From positions 88,497-152,496 of the forward strand of contig CAKTTC010000006.1 in the NCBI GenBank assembly GCA_934613645.1: a stretch of DNA of 64,000 bases, given 5' to 3'. The DNA is from an uncultured Opitutales bacterium. GTDB lineage: Bacteria > Verrucomicrobiota > Verrucomicrobiia > Opitutales > Intestinicryptomonadaceae. Of this stretch, positions 32,704 to 42,360 are shown one piece after another. Position numbers and translations under genes: made by a program. How positions within the stretch are numbered: position 1 is the first letter of the stretch; each line of letters opens with the position of its first letter. A model generated the notes under the pieces. The model saw nothing but the letters and a program-made list of their open reading frames with translations, did no database searches and was not told where the DNA came from.

Positions 32704-35094
32704 TCAACGCTTCAAAAATACAGCAAGCGACATTCGCGGCAGGCGCAACACTTCGCCGCCGGAAGCCCCGCCCGACTCAAGCCCGCGCGGGTCGAAATAC
32801 GCGTTGTCGGCAATTTTGACGAACCCGTCCAAGTCTCCGCCCACGGCAAATTCCGCGTCGGCGTCGGTCGGGTTGAACGCCGCAAAAATCTGCGGCGCGC
32901 GCGCGTCTGACAAATCGGCGTTGAACATCACAGCAGCCGCGCATTCGTCCGCCTTGTAGAATTTGCAGAACGCGGGGCTATCAAGCCCGTCGCGGCGCAG
33001 CACAACGCCGTCGCGCGAGAGCCTGAACTTCACAAGCGCGCGCAGCCAGCGGCGAACCTCGGGGAAAGACTCGGCGCGCCAGTAGTCGAGCCTGTTGGCG
33101 TAGCCGTCTTTGTAGGTGTTGTTTTTGCCGCGCTTTGTGCGCAGCAGGTCGAACCCCTCGGCAAGCATCGGAATTCCGTGCGCCAGAAGCGTGAGCGCGT
33201 AGGCGGTCTTGTAGCGGAAAATGTCGTCGCGCGAGGGGTTGTCGAAATTCGACGTAATTCTGTCGAACAAGCACATGTCGTCGTGGCTTTCTACATAGTT
33301 GACCGTCTGCGCCGTAAACGACGCCATCCCGCCCAGACTTCCGCGCATAAAATACTTGAACCCCTCGAAGTTTCCGCAGCCCTTTGCGTATTGCAGCATA
33401 AACTCCCTGAACCCGTCGTTCCAAGACGCAAACCCCGTGCGCTTGAGCTTGCCCGCAATGTGCCCGCGGAAGCTCCACGGCTCGGCAATCAGAATTACGG
33501 AGGGGTTGATTTTCTTAAGCTCGCGCTCTATTTCGACGAGGGTCTCAAAGCCCACAAGCTCCGCCAAATCGAAGCGGAAGCCGTCTACGCCGTAGCGCAA
33601 AACGAGCTTTTTGAGGCTCTCCAAAATCATTCGGCGCGCCATGGGGGTTGTTGTTTTGAAATCGTTCCCGCAGCCGCTGAAGTTTGAGAGATTGCCGTTG
33701 TAGTCGGTCTCGAAATAATACTGCTTGTCTATTCGCGCCAAAAAATTCGGCTCGCCGAAGTGGTTGTATACAACGTCCAAAACAACCGCAATGCCCGCGC
33801 GGTGGAACGCCGCAACAAGGCGCGCAAAATCGTCGTTCTGCGTTGCGGAGGCGGCGTCGGTTGCATACGCGCTCGACGGCGCAAACCAGCCCACGGGCAT
33901 ATATCCCCATTCGTAGTCGTCGGGGTTTTCGTGCGTGAATTCCTGAATCGGCTGAAGCTCCACACAGTTCGCGCCGCATTTGCGCAAATAGCAGTCGTCC
34001 GAAGAAAGCCACTTTTCAAGCCCCGCAAACGTCAGGCGGGCGGCGGGCGAAATGTCGGCGGCGGCGTTCGCCAAAACGTCGCGCAAATGGGCTTCTACAA
34101 TCACCAAATCGTGCCACTTCGGCGGGACGAAAGCGTCGGCGCGCGCGGGCAGTTGGCTGTCGTATTTTACAATGCACACGCCCGAAGAGCCGAGCATTGC
34201 GTTTGCGTAGGGGTCGGCAACGGGCTTGCGCCTGTCGAAAAGAGTCGTGTTGTCAAAGTTTTCGCCGTCGATGTGGTATGTGTAGAAATGACCGCGCAGG
34301 TCGGCGGTGGCGCGCGCAACCCAAACAACGTCGTCGGAAGTTTCCGCAACAAGCAGGTGGCGGCCGTTTTCGCCCGCCTCCCAATGCGACACAAACACTG
34401 CCTTTGCGCGCGGGGCGAAAATCCTGAAAACCGTTGCGCCGTTTTCCAACGCAGCCCCCAGCTTTGCCGAAGAATAAATTTGCGAAAGCAGCAGGCTTTC
34501 GTCTACTGTGGCGGAAGTGCGCAATTCGGGCAGGCGCAAAACTACGGGGCTGCCCAGCTGGCACATTCCGCGCGTGTGCACCGCAAAAACGTGGTTGCCC
34601 GTGCGGGACGGGTCGAAAAGCAGATTGAGATTGTGGTTGCCGTCGCCTACGAGATTCGGAACGCCGCCCTCGGGCTCGAGCCACGAGCCGTCCGCGCAGA
34701 CGAACTTGAACTGTAACGCGCGCGGGCGGTCGCGCCAAAGTTCCGACAATTTCACTTCCAGACGGAAGTAGACGCGCGCGTCGTCGGAAAACTCGCGCAT
34801 GAGCCATTTGGGGTTTCCCGCGGCGGCAGCCCAGCCGTTGAAGTCGCCGCAAAGGTAATAGAACTTGGAACGCTCGGCGTTCGGGAAACTGTCGGGCGAA
34901 ATCACGAAATACGCCGTCTGTCCGCAGACGTAGTATGAGCTTAGCCTCGCCCACGCAAGCTTGTCGGCGCGCGAAACCGACGCCGCGGAAATGGAGGTGT
35001 TTTCAAGCTCCGCACGCGGAATGCCCGCACAGTCTTTGTTTAGCTCGAAAAATATTTCGTCGAACTCCGTCCACAATGCTTTCGTGATTTTCAT
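32704..35094 (-). CDS. GH13 alpha-glucan debranching enzyme (pullulanase/isoamylase type)
   Basis: 796 residues with no signal peptide. An N-terminal region contains a carbohydrate-module-like stretch (KFYYLCGDFNGWAA). A second module near residues 210-300 resembles CBM48 (GATVFRIFAPRAKAVFV). The GH13 barrel shows region I VVLDVVYNHFG, region II VDGFRFDLAE (nucleophile Asp near residue 508), region III ILIAEPWS (acid Glu near 537) and region IV VNYVESHDDM. This fits intracellular glycogen or maltodextrin debranching. The exact specificity, pullulanase or isoamylase, is not settled. It begins 3 bases after the FtsB-like gene. Confidence 0.85.
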   Translation of the reverse strand: MKITKALWTEFDEIFFELNKDCAGIPRAELENTSISAASVSRADKLAWARLSSYYVCGQTAYFVISPDSFPNAERSKFYYLCGDFNGWAAAAGNPKWLMREFSDDARVYFRLEVKLSELWRDRPRALQFKFVCADGSWLEPEGGVPNLVGDGNHNLNLLFDPSRTGNHVFAVHTRGMCQLGSPVVLRLPELRTSATVDESLLLSQIYSSAKLGAALENGATVFRIFAPRAKAVFVSHWEAGENGRHLLVAETSDDVVWVARATADLRGHFYTYHIDGENFDNTTLFDRRKPVADPYANAMLGSSGVCIVKYDSQLPARADAFVPPKWHDLVIVEAHLRDVLANAAADISPAARLTFAGLEKWLSSDDCYLRKCGANCVELQPIQEFTHENPDDYEWGYMPVGWFAPSSAYATDAASATQNDDFARLVAAFHRAGIAVVLDVVYNHFGEPNFLARIDKQYYFETDYNGNLSNFSGCGNDFKTTTPMARRMILESLKKLVLRYGVDGFRFDLAELVGFETLVEIERELKKINPSVILIAEPWSFRGHIAGKLKRTGFASWNDGFREFMLQYAKGCGNFEGFKYFMRGSLGGMASFTAQTVNYVESHDDMCLFDRITSNFDNPSRDDIFRYKTAYALTLLAHGIPMLAEGFDLLRTKRGKNNTYKDGYANRLDYWRAESFPEVRRWLRALVKFRLSRDGVVLRRDGLDSPAFCKFYKADECAAAVMFNADLSDARAPQIFAAFNPTDADAEFAVGGDLDGFVKIADNAYFDPRGLESGGASGGEVLRLPRMSLAVFLKR

Positions 35095-35097
35095 ATG

Positions 35098-35814
35098 CTA
35101 TCTGGCTACGAACCGCACGGGCTTTGCGCGCACCGCCGCAACCGCGCGCACGGAGGCGTTGCCGCCGCCCAATTTCACTTTTATCGGCTTCATGGAAACC
35201 TCCGTCATCGTCGCCGAATCCGACGCTGAGGAAAGCAGTTTCACGCTTTCGGGCGGAGCGGCGGCGGTGTCGTCTTCGGAAACGGAAGGCGCGTTTTTCA
35301 AAGCCTGCAAACGCTTTGTCTGTTCGGCGACAATCGAGGCGTTTGTCATGTCGATTCTGTATTCGGGCACGATTTTCGAAGATTTGGCGGCCGTTTCGGT
35401 GGCGGCGGTGTCGGGCTTGTGGCTTATGCCGAAGAACGCCAGAACGGAGTCGAAAAACGATTTTTCTTCGTCGCGGCGTTCGACCGATTCGCGCTTTTCA
35501 AAGCTGTCGTCGATGTCGGAGGCGGCGGTGTCCTTGAAGCGGAAAACGATGTCGTCGGGATAGGCGTATCCGAGCTTTTCGCGGATTACGCGTTCGGCGA
35601 ATTCGCCGTCGGAAACGAGTCTGTTGTAGTATTCGTTCTTGCGCTCCCACTCCTTTTGAAGGGTATCTATTTCCGCGCGCAGCCTTTGGCGCGACGCGTC
35701 AAGCTCGTCGTTTTCGGCGGTTACTCCGCGCCATTTCGAATAGAAGTAGACGCCCGCCGCAACCGACGCGGCAAGCAGGGCGACAGTCCCGAATTTATAC
35801 CATTTAGTTCTCAT
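35098..35814 (-). CDS. FtsB/DivIC-like septum formation protein
   Basis: 238 residues. A single transmembrane helix near residues 8-24 (GTVALLAASVAAGVYFY) is followed by a coiled coil (ENDELDASRQRLRAEIDTLQKEW). The conserved FtsB-type end of the coiled coil comes next (AERVIREKLGYAYPDDIVFRF). The C-terminal 140 residues are low-complexity and specific to this protein. The family bridges FtsL and FtsQ at the division site. Start MRTKWYKFG at 35814 is preferred; an ATG five codons upstream exists. Confidence 0.78.
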   Translation of the reverse strand: MRTKWYKFGTVALLAASVAAGVYFYSKWRGVTAENDELDASRQRLRAEIDTLQKEWERKNEYYNRLVSDGEFAERVIREKLGYAYPDDIVFRFKDTAASDIDDSFEKRESVERRDEEKSFFDSVLAFFGISHKPDTAATETAAKSSKIVPEYRIDMTNASIVAEQTKRLQALKNAPSVSEDDTAAAPPESVKLLSSASDSATMTEVSMKPIKVKLGGGNASVRAVAAVRAKPVRFVAR

Positions 35815-35901
35815 TTTTCGACGCCGCAATTATTTCATTTCCCTCCGCGGCGTGTCGAGTTTTTATTTTCGCCGAAAAAAATACTCGCAACCCGCCGCGC
35901 A

Positions 35902-37224
35902 ATGCAAATAATGGCCTCCAATATGGACATTATCGGCAGGAGAGATTTTCTGAAAACGACGGCGGGCGCGTTGGCGGGCACTGCCGTTCTGCCGAAATAT
36001 TCCCACGCCGCCGACGCCCGCGAAGAGCCGCTGAAAGTGGCAATAGTAGGCGCGGGGCGAAGCGGCGCGAAGGCGGTGGAGACCCTTTTAAAAATAGGAA
36101 TGCGCACGAAAATAACCGCAATTGCCGACGCCTTCGCCGACGAAGCCGAACGCCTGCAAAAGCGCGGCGAAGAGCTTTCGAAAAAATACGCCGACCCGCG
36201 CGAAATTTTCGACGTTCCGCCCGAGCGCGTGTTCTCGGGGCTTGACGCCTACAAGTCGGCAACCGACTGCGCCGACATAGTCGTGTTTGCAACCCCGCCC
36301 GTCTTCCGCCCACAGGAGGCCGAATACGCAATAGCGCGCGGCAAACACGTCTTCCTTGAAAAGCCGATTTGCGTCGATTCCGTTCAGGCGCGCAAGATGT
36401 ATGAACTCGCCGAAATTGCGCGGGCAAAAAAGCTGACAGCCGTATGCGGGCTTCAACGCCGCTTCCATTCGGGATACCGAGAGGCAATGCAACGCCTGAG
36501 CGACGGCCAGATAGGCGAAATTCTCTACGCGCAATGCGACTGGTTTTTGTCGCACTTCGACGGAATGGATTTGAAGCCCTCCTGCCGCACCGACGACCCC
36601 GAGCAGCTTGAATACCAGCTCCGCAACTGGGGGCTTTTCGTCTGGACATCGGGCGACCACATCGTGGAACAGCAGGTGCACAATCTCGACATAATCCGCT
36701 GGGCTTTGGGCAAAACGCCGAAGTTCGTAAGCGCAATAGGCGGGCGGCGCGTGAATCTCGAAATGCCGAAATACGGCAACCGTTTCTCGCACTTCGCTTC
36801 GGAGCTTGATTTCGGCGAAGGGCTGCGCGTGTTTGCGCGTTGCAGGCAGGAGCCGAACACGACCCCTCAGGTGCTCGAAAGAATTGTCGGCACAAAGGGC
36901 GTTTTGCAGACAAGCCTGTTTTCGAACCAGACAATACGCGGCGAAAAAAACTGGACTTCCGCCCCGCCCCGCGACCCCGTCGAAGAGGAATACCGCTGCC
37001 TTGTAAACTCTGTCCGCAACTCGGACGCCGTAAATATGATTGCCGAAACTACCGACTCCTGCATGCTGGCAATAGCCTCCAGAATGAGCGCGTATTCGGG
37101 GCTGCGCTTCAAGTTCGAGTGGGCGTTGAGAAAGCCGAAAACATCGCTTATGCCGCAAAAGTTGCAGTTCGGCAAACTGCCCATAGCCCCGCTTGCAATG
37201 GCGGAAGAATACAGAATTATTTGA
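35902..37224 (+). CDS. Tat-exported Gfo/Idh/MocA oxidoreductase
   Basis: About 440 residues. A twin-arginine signal peptide (GRRDFLKTTAGALAGTAVLP) precedes an NAD(P)-binding Rossmann fold (VAIVGAGRSGAKAVETL) with the family EKP motif (FLEKPICVD) and a C-terminal GFO_IDH_MocA domain. Such proteins, frequent in Planctomycetes and Verrucomicrobia, act on sugars or inositols, often carrying tightly bound cofactor in the periplasm. Starts at 35902, 35911 or 35923 all keep the Tat signal. The ruvC start follows the stop by two bases. Confidence 0.88.
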   Translation: MQIMASNMDIIGRRDFLKTTAGALAGTAVLPKYSHAADAREEPLKVAIVGAGRSGAKAVETLLKIGMRTKITAIADAFADEAERLQKRGEELSKKYADPREIFDVPPERVFSGLDAYKSATDCADIVVFATPPVFRPQEAEYAIARGKHVFLEKPICVDSVQARKMYELAEIARAKKLTAVCGLQRRFHSGYREAMQRLSDGQIGEILYAQCDWFLSHFDGMDLKPSCRTDDPEQLEYQLRNWGLFVWTSGDHIVEQQVHNLDIIRWALGKTPKFVSAIGGRRVNLEMPKYGNRFSHFASELDFGEGLRVFARCRQEPNTTPQVLERIVGTKGVLQTSLFSNQTIRGEKNWTSAPPRDPVEEEYRCLVNSVRNSDAVNMIAETTDSCMLAIASRMSAYSGLRFKFEWALRKPKTSLMPQKLQFGKLPIAPLAMAEEYRII

Positions 37225-37226
37225 CA

Positions 37227-37877
37227 ATGGCAAAAAGCACAAGAGCACTTTGGACGCAGAAAATAGTAGACGGCGAAGTCAAAACCGTCTCGCGCGGCGC
37301 GGTGTGGACTTTCGAAACCGCAAAGGCGAAGTCGGGCCCCACACGCGGCGAAAAGCTCAAAGCCGACCGAGCCGAACGCAGCCTGCGCGGACGCCAAATG
37401 ACGGGCGTTGTTCTGGGAATCGACCCGAGCTTGCGCGGCACGGGGCTTGCCGCAATAGAGTCGCTGCCCGACGGCACACTGCGCTACATAGACTCGCTCA
37501 CCGTCCGCAACGAGCCGAAGCTTTCAATGGCGCAGTGCCTCGCGCGGATACTGGAGGAAACCGACGCAATCATCGCCCGCACAAACCCCGTCTGCGTTGC
37601 CATTGAAAAAAGCATTTACGTCCAGAATTTCAAGACCGCGCTCATTCTCGGCTCTTCGCGCGGCGCGGCAATAGCGGCGGCGGCGCACAGGGGGCTTGAA
37701 GTTTTCGAATATCCGCCGTTGAGAATAAAACAGGCGGTTATAGGCTACGGACGCGCAAGCAAGGAGCAGGTGATAAAATCGGTGGCGGCGATTGTCCGCG
37801 GCGCGAACGAACTGCCCAACGACGAAGCCGACGCCTGCGGCGCGGCAATAGCGCACATATTTACACACAAAATATAG
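37227..37877 (+). CDS. ruvC: Holliday junction resolvase RuvC with N-terminal extension
   Basis: 216 residues from ATG 37227; the RuvC core starts at about residue 58 (GVVLGIDPSLRGTG). Metal-binding acids are seen in GIDPS, AIEKSIYVQNFKTA and NDEADACGAAIAH, matching the active site of this DNA junction nuclease. The 57 basic residues ahead of the core are not part of standard RuvC (about 165-175 residues). Translation could instead begin at ATG 37398. No ribosome binding site decides between them. Confidence 0.88.
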   Translation: MAKSTRALWTQKIVDGEVKTVSRGAVWTFETAKAKSGPTRGEKLKADRAERSLRGRQMTGVVLGIDPSLRGTGLAAIESLPDGTLRYIDSLTVRNEPKLSMAQCLARILEETDAIIARTNPVCVAIEKSIYVQNFKTALILGSSRGAAIAAAAHRGLEVFEYPPLRIKQAVIGYGRASKEQVIKSVAAIVRGANELPNDEADACGAAIAHIFTHKI

Positions 37878-37884
37878 AAGCAAA

Positions 37885-38733
37885 ATGGAAAAAACACTCA
37901 TAGCAATGGCGGCGGGAATGGGAAGCCGCTTCGGAGGCCTTAAACAGACGGCGAAATTCGGAACGTCGCAAAAAACGATTCTCGATTTCGCGGTGGAAGA
38001 CGCGCTCGCGGCGGGCTTTTCGAAAATCGTTTTCGTAATCCGCAAAGATATTGAAGACGTTTTCCGCGAAACGGTCTCGAAAAAATACGAAAACAAAACC
38101 GACGTGCGCTACTGCTTTCAGGAGCTGCACGGGCAGCGTCTGCCCGAGGGGCGAACAAAGCCGTGGGGCACGGGGCACGCAGTCCTCGCCACTGCCGACT
38201 GCGTTTCGGAGCCGTTCCTTGCAATAAACGCCGACGACTACTACGGAACAAAAGTCTACAAAACCGCCGCCGACTTCCTGCAAACGCCGCGCCCCGACCT
38301 CTACGCGCTGGCGGGCTACAGGCTCAAAAACACGCTTTCGGAAAACGGGGCGGTCTCGCGCGGAATCTGCACCGCAGACGCGCAACTGTTTCTTGCCGAC
38401 ATCAAAGAGCACACGGGAATTGTCCGCAAAGGCGACCACATTGAAGACGACGACGGCGCGCGCTTTTCGGGCGAAGAATTTACGTCGCTTAACTACTGGT
38501 GCTTCCCGAACGACTTCATGCAGCTTTTGGGCGCGTATTTCGACGACTTCCTTTCGGAAAACTCGAAAAGCCCCAAAGCCGAATTCTACCTGCCCGCCGC
38601 CGTTGACAGGGCGATTTCATCGGGCGCGGCAAAGGCAAAAATACTGCCTACCGACGAAAAGTGGCAGGGCGTAACCTACAAAGAGGACGTTCCCGTTGTG
38701 GAGGAATTCCTCAAAAAATGCGGAAGAATTTAA
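37885..38733 (+). CDS. Sugar-phosphate nucleotidyltransferase family protein
   Basis: 282 residues of the NTP_transferase fold. The nucleotide-binding loop is modified to AAGMGSRFGGLKQ near residue 8, and the metal-binding NADDYYG is near residue 116. Similar proteins form nucleotide sugars from sugar 1-phosphates; the substrate here is unknown. It lies 7 bases after ruvC and 2 bases before the next gene. Confidence 0.75.
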   Translation: MEKTLIAMAAGMGSRFGGLKQTAKFGTSQKTILDFAVEDALAAGFSKIVFVIRKDIEDVFRETVSKKYENKTDVRYCFQELHGQRLPEGRTKPWGTGHAVLATADCVSEPFLAINADDYYGTKVYKTAADFLQTPRPDLYALAGYRLKNTLSENGAVSRGICTADAQLFLADIKEHTGIVRKGDHIEDDDGARFSGEEFTSLNYWCFPNDFMQLLGAYFDDFLSENSKSPKAEFYLPAAVDRAISSGAAKAKILPTDEKWQGVTYKEDVPVVEEFLKKCGRI

Positions 38734-38735
38734 GT

Positions 38736-40052
38736 ATGCTAAAAACACTTGCAGTTTTGGCGTTCCTTGCGGGCGCAGGCTTGGTGACGGCGACTTCGGC
38801 TTCGGCGGCGGGACAGTTGCCGCAGCAGGCGCAGCGTCCGCATTTGGGAACGCTTTCCGTTGCCCACGCGGAATTCACGCTCGACGGGAAAACGCGCGAA
38901 GTCGGCGCGGAAGGCGGATTCGAGCCGCTTCTGATAGCCTCCACGCAAAGTCCCGAAATGGACGCGTGGCTTAAAATGCCGAACGGGGCAACGCCCTACT
39001 TGGTATCGATAAAAAACGCGTATTTGGGCGAAAAATTTTCGCTGTATCCGATTGTGCGCGCGCCTTCTCCCAAAAACGGCAAAATAAAAATAAGATACTC
39101 CGTGGTGGCAACGTCGCCTGCGGGCGAAAAACTGCAAATTGTAGACGACGCCGTATACGAGGCCACCGATATGAAAACGTCGGCTTTCGTGGCGTGCCCC
39201 GACATTGTCGACGTGAGTTTTGACGACCGCTTCCAAACGGGCAAATACGTTTTCTCGATAGCCGCGCTCGACGAAAACTCGAACCGCGCAGCCTCAAGTT
39301 CTATTTCCGTGGAACTGCAAAAATGGCACTTCCCCAAACAGACAATCGACGACGAAAAGCTTCTGCAACGCGCCTTTTTGGACTTCCACCTGAACCCGTC
39401 GCCCGAGGTTCTGTGCGCGATGTATTTTTCCAAAAAGCTCGACCTGTCCAGCAAGTCCGCGCCGCACGGATTGAACTACCTGCTTCTGGGCTTTTTCAAA
39501 TCGGGCTTTGCGCGCTTTTCATTCGCCTTCGACGGCATTCTCGAAAACTTCGCCTCATTCGACAACCTCGACAAGGCCAAGATAATTCTGCTAAATTCCG
39601 TTCTCGGCAAGCCCGCCATACCCGACGCAAAACTTTCGCCCGCGCAGATAAAATACCAAAACAATATCCGCCGCGCCGAAATTCCCAATCCCTACGAAGA
39701 CTGGCACAAAGTAATGGGAGTTGCGCAGCTTGATATGCTTTGGGGCGACTTCTTTGCAACGGGCGCATACAAGCCCGTGCGCAGAATTATGAACCTGATG
39801 ATAAACGCCGACGAAGCCGATTTTGCAATGAAGCTTAAAAACGCCAATCTGCGCCCGCAAAACGACGCCGAATGGAACAAATACAACGTGGGGCTGCTGC
39901 ACGTTGCGGCGTTGAGGTCGCTTTTAAGAAACGCCGAAATGTTCGACATTGTAGACCAATACTGCGTGTGGGCGGTCGAAAACGGAGACCTCCCCGAGAA
40001 GTCGGCAAAAGTGCTCGCCCCCTACTTCGACAGACGCAAGCCCCAAAAGTAG
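38736..40052 (+). CDS. Secreted protein of unknown function
   Basis: 438 residues. An N-terminal signal peptide (LKTLAVLAFLAGAGLVTA, cleavage near SASA) is followed by a beta-rich region of about 180 residues (SAAGQLPQQ... to SISVELQKW) and then a helical region of about 200 residues. No known domain is recognised. It begins two bases after the nucleotidyltransferase stop and ends before a strong terminator, so it is probably translated with its neighbours. Confidence 0.7.
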   Translation: MLKTLAVLAFLAGAGLVTATSASAAGQLPQQAQRPHLGTLSVAHAEFTLDGKTREVGAEGGFEPLLIASTQSPEMDAWLKMPNGATPYLVSIKNAYLGEKFSLYPIVRAPSPKNGKIKIRYSVVATSPAGEKLQIVDDAVYEATDMKTSAFVACPDIVDVSFDDRFQTGKYVFSIAALDENSNRAASSSISVELQKWHFPKQTIDDEKLLQRAFLDFHLNPSPEVLCAMYFSKKLDLSSKSAPHGLNYLLLGFFKSGFARFSFAFDGILENFASFDNLDKAKIILLNSVLGKPAIPDAKLSPAQIKYQNNIRRAEIPNPYEDWHKVMGVAQLDMLWGDFFATGAYKPVRRIMNLMINADEADFAMKLKNANLRPQNDAEWNKYNVGLLHVAALRSLLRNAEMFDIVDQYCVWAVENGDLPEKSAKVLAPYFDRRKPQK

Positions 40053-40083
40053 CCGCGGTGCGAATGCTGCAACGCAAACGAAA

Positions 40084-40118
40084 AAACGGAATCGTCACGC
40101 ACCGATTCCGTTTTTATT
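40084..40118. terminator. Bidirectional terminator
   Basis: The stem AACGGAATCG / CGATTCCGTT encloses TCACGCAC. T-runs follow on the plus strand (TTTTTATTTT), and an A-run precedes the stem, giving a T-run on the minus strand. It separates the convergent secreted protein gene and the GH78-like gene. Confidence 0.85.
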
Positions 40119-40138
40119 TTGCCTGCCCCGACAGAAGC

Positions 40139-42316
40139 CTAAAAAACCTTCACGCCGCTTGGCAGGAATATTTTCACGCCCGAAGGAGCGCAAACATTGA
40201 GCTTTCCGCCGCGTTCGAGCCTGAATTTTATCGAACCCTTGCGAACGGGAATTTCGGCCTGAATCCATTGAAAGTCCAGCAGGTTCGGTTTCAGAACATA
40301 CTCGTCGGGATTTTCTGTTTCCGAAAATCCGCATATGCCGCGAAACGCCGCAATTATGGGCGGCGCGCCCAGCGAAGCGTGGCACAGGCTCAAGCCGAAC
40401 GGTCTTCCGTAAAACTTCAATTTATCAGACTCGGAAGCTTTCGGGGAAAAATTTTCGGGAAAACGCGAGTGTCCTTCGTCGAGCCAACCGCCCCAAACTT
40501 CCGAAATTAAATTGTAGGCGTCGCGCACGCGACCAACCTTTGTGTATGCGGCAATCTCATACGCCTTTTCTATGCTGATATCCTCCCTGTATTTGGGAAG
40601 ATTGGGGAGGACGTTTTCAAACAAGTTTCCGACCGCCGATTCGGGGAAAATATCCGCCAAGATGCCCCAATACTGCGCGTAGTGGGAAACACCTGTATCA
40701 AGTTCCCCGTGTTTGTCGAACCCGTTTATGAAAACGCCCCGCTTTGAATCCCAAAAATACTTCATTATATCCGATTTTAATTTTTCCGCCTTTTTGGCGT
40801 ATTTTTCCTGCGAAACGTTATCGCCCCATAATCCGAAAAACTTCGACGCCGTTTTCCAATTCTCGTAGAGCATTATCTGAACATATGCGGGCGTTCCCTT
40901 CCATCTGGGATAAACTTTCGACCACCCCGGCAAAAAGAACGGCCACTTGGTTTTTCTAAGGGGAAGAAAACCGCGTTCGTCCAAAATGGAATCGTAAAAA
41001 TCGAAAAGTTGGACAATTCGCGGGCGATACATTTCGGATGTTTTTATATCGCCAAAGCGCGCATAGTCGTGCCTGAACCCGACAAGCGCATGCAGCGGAT
41101 AGTCCAGAATCCCCGTTCCGAAAACAGTCGGCTTATCCGACAAGAGAGAAAGCGAATAACCGTTGCGCGAAACCTGTCGGGCATCGAAAACATAGTCGGC
41201 GGCGAGCGTTGACTCTATGGCGTCCAACGGCCACGGGAGGAAATCGCGTTTTATGCCGTCCAAATAAAACCCGCGCGTCGAGGAATGAATTGTTGCAACG
41301 CCCGCCTCGAAAATCCTGTTGAAACGCTCATCGCTACATCTGAAAAAACCCGTGCGTTTTGCGGGATAAAGCTTTGCAGTGAAAACAATGTCCGAGGCTT
41401 CGCAATCGCCGTCGGTTTCGATACGTAAATAACGCAAAGCGGTTTCGGGAAGAACAATTTTTTCCGCCGTGCCCGAAAGCGAGAATTTTGGAAGCGGCTT
41501 TTGCTCAAATGTTTTTACGTTGTCGTTTTCGGCTTCCGCCACGCTTTCACCCGCGTAAAAGCTGAGAGTTCCGTTCCCCTTGCACTTCAAACTTACCGAG
41601 CCAAGCTCTATATGCCAAAAATCGACAATCACAGAGCCGCCTTTTTTTAAAAGAATCGAGCCGTTTTTTACAGCGCAATTTTTGGGTTTTAAAATGCCGC
41701 GCGGAGGAATTTCATAGAGGTCGTAAACAAGCCTGTCGGGCGTTGTAAGGGCATCGTTGAAAATCGGCGACGATTCCGCAGGCACTTTATTTTCCCCGTC
41801 CAAACTGGAGTTCCACCCTTCGGGCGACGAAACGCCAACCCCTTCTACAATCAGGCACGGGAGCCTGCCTTTGGCAAAAACCTCAAATCTCAAGCTGTGT
41901 TTCCCGCTTTTTATCGGCGTTTCCCCGTTGCGCCCCGATGCCGTTTTTTCTCCGTCGATAAAAAACTCCGTCTTTTGTGGCGTGCGCCATTTTACAACGG
42001 TTTCTTTTTCGAAATAGACTTCGCGTTCAAAAACGACGAATTCAGACGGCGTAAAATACGTCCCGCCGTCGAAAACAAAATTGCACCGCTCAACGGAATC
42101 AGACGCAAGTTTCCTGTGCAAATACGATGCCAGCTGTCCGGGATACCACATATAAGCAGCCCCCCAAACGTCGAACTCGGGACGCGGCAGTTTTTTCACG
42201 CGAACGTCTGTGGTGGGACTATATTCCTCGGGTGCGGGCGCGGCACTCAAAAAACGGGCGGTCGAACAGACGACCGCCGCAACAAACAAAAACTTAACAA
42301 CATTCATACCAAACAT
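40139..42316 (-). CDS. Secreted GH78-like alpha-L-rhamnosidase
   Basis: 725 residues with a signal peptide (VVKFLFVAAVVCSTARFLSA). N-terminal beta-sandwich regions lead to the hallmark strip TGFFRCSDERFNRIFEAGVATIHSSTRGFYLDGIKRD-type segment at about residues 330-370, then an alpha/alpha barrel (AQYWGILADIFPES, VWGGWLDEGHSRFPENFS). The C-terminal beta domain ends the protein. This layout matches GH78 rhamnosidases, although the aromatic KRDRxxWxGD motif reads KRDFLPWPLD, so specificity may differ. ATG at 42307 is an alternative start. Confidence 0.75.
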   Translation of the reverse strand: MFGMNVVKFLFVAAVVCSTARFLSAAPAPEEYSPTTDVRVKKLPRPEFDVWGAAYMWYPGQLASYLHRKLASDSVERCNFVFDGGTYFTPSEFVVFEREVYFEKETVVKWRTPQKTEFFIDGEKTASGRNGETPIKSGKHSLRFEVFAKGRLPCLIVEGVGVSSPEGWNSSLDGENKVPAESSPIFNDALTTPDRLVYDLYEIPPRGILKPKNCAVKNGSILLKKGGSVIVDFWHIELGSVSLKCKGNGTLSFYAGESVAEAENDNVKTFEQKPLPKFSLSGTAEKIVLPETALRYLRIETDGDCEASDIVFTAKLYPAKRTGFFRCSDERFNRIFEAGVATIHSSTRGFYLDGIKRDFLPWPLDAIESTLAADYVFDARQVSRNGYSLSLLSDKPTVFGTGILDYPLHALVGFRHDYARFGDIKTSEMYRPRIVQLFDFYDSILDERGFLPLRKTKWPFFLPGWSKVYPRWKGTPAYVQIMLYENWKTASKFFGLWGDNVSQEKYAKKAEKLKSDIMKYFWDSKRGVFINGFDKHGELDTGVSHYAQYWGILADIFPESAVGNLFENVLPNLPKYREDISIEKAYEIAAYTKVGRVRDAYNLISEVWGGWLDEGHSRFPENFSPKASESDKLKFYGRPFGLSLCHASLGAPPIIAAFRGICGFSETENPDEYVLKPNLLDFQWIQAEIPVRKGSIKFRLERGGKLNVCAPSGVKIFLPSGVKVF

Positions 42317-42360
42317 AGAATGTTGTTTTATATATTACCTGTATCGACGCAAGCAATTTT

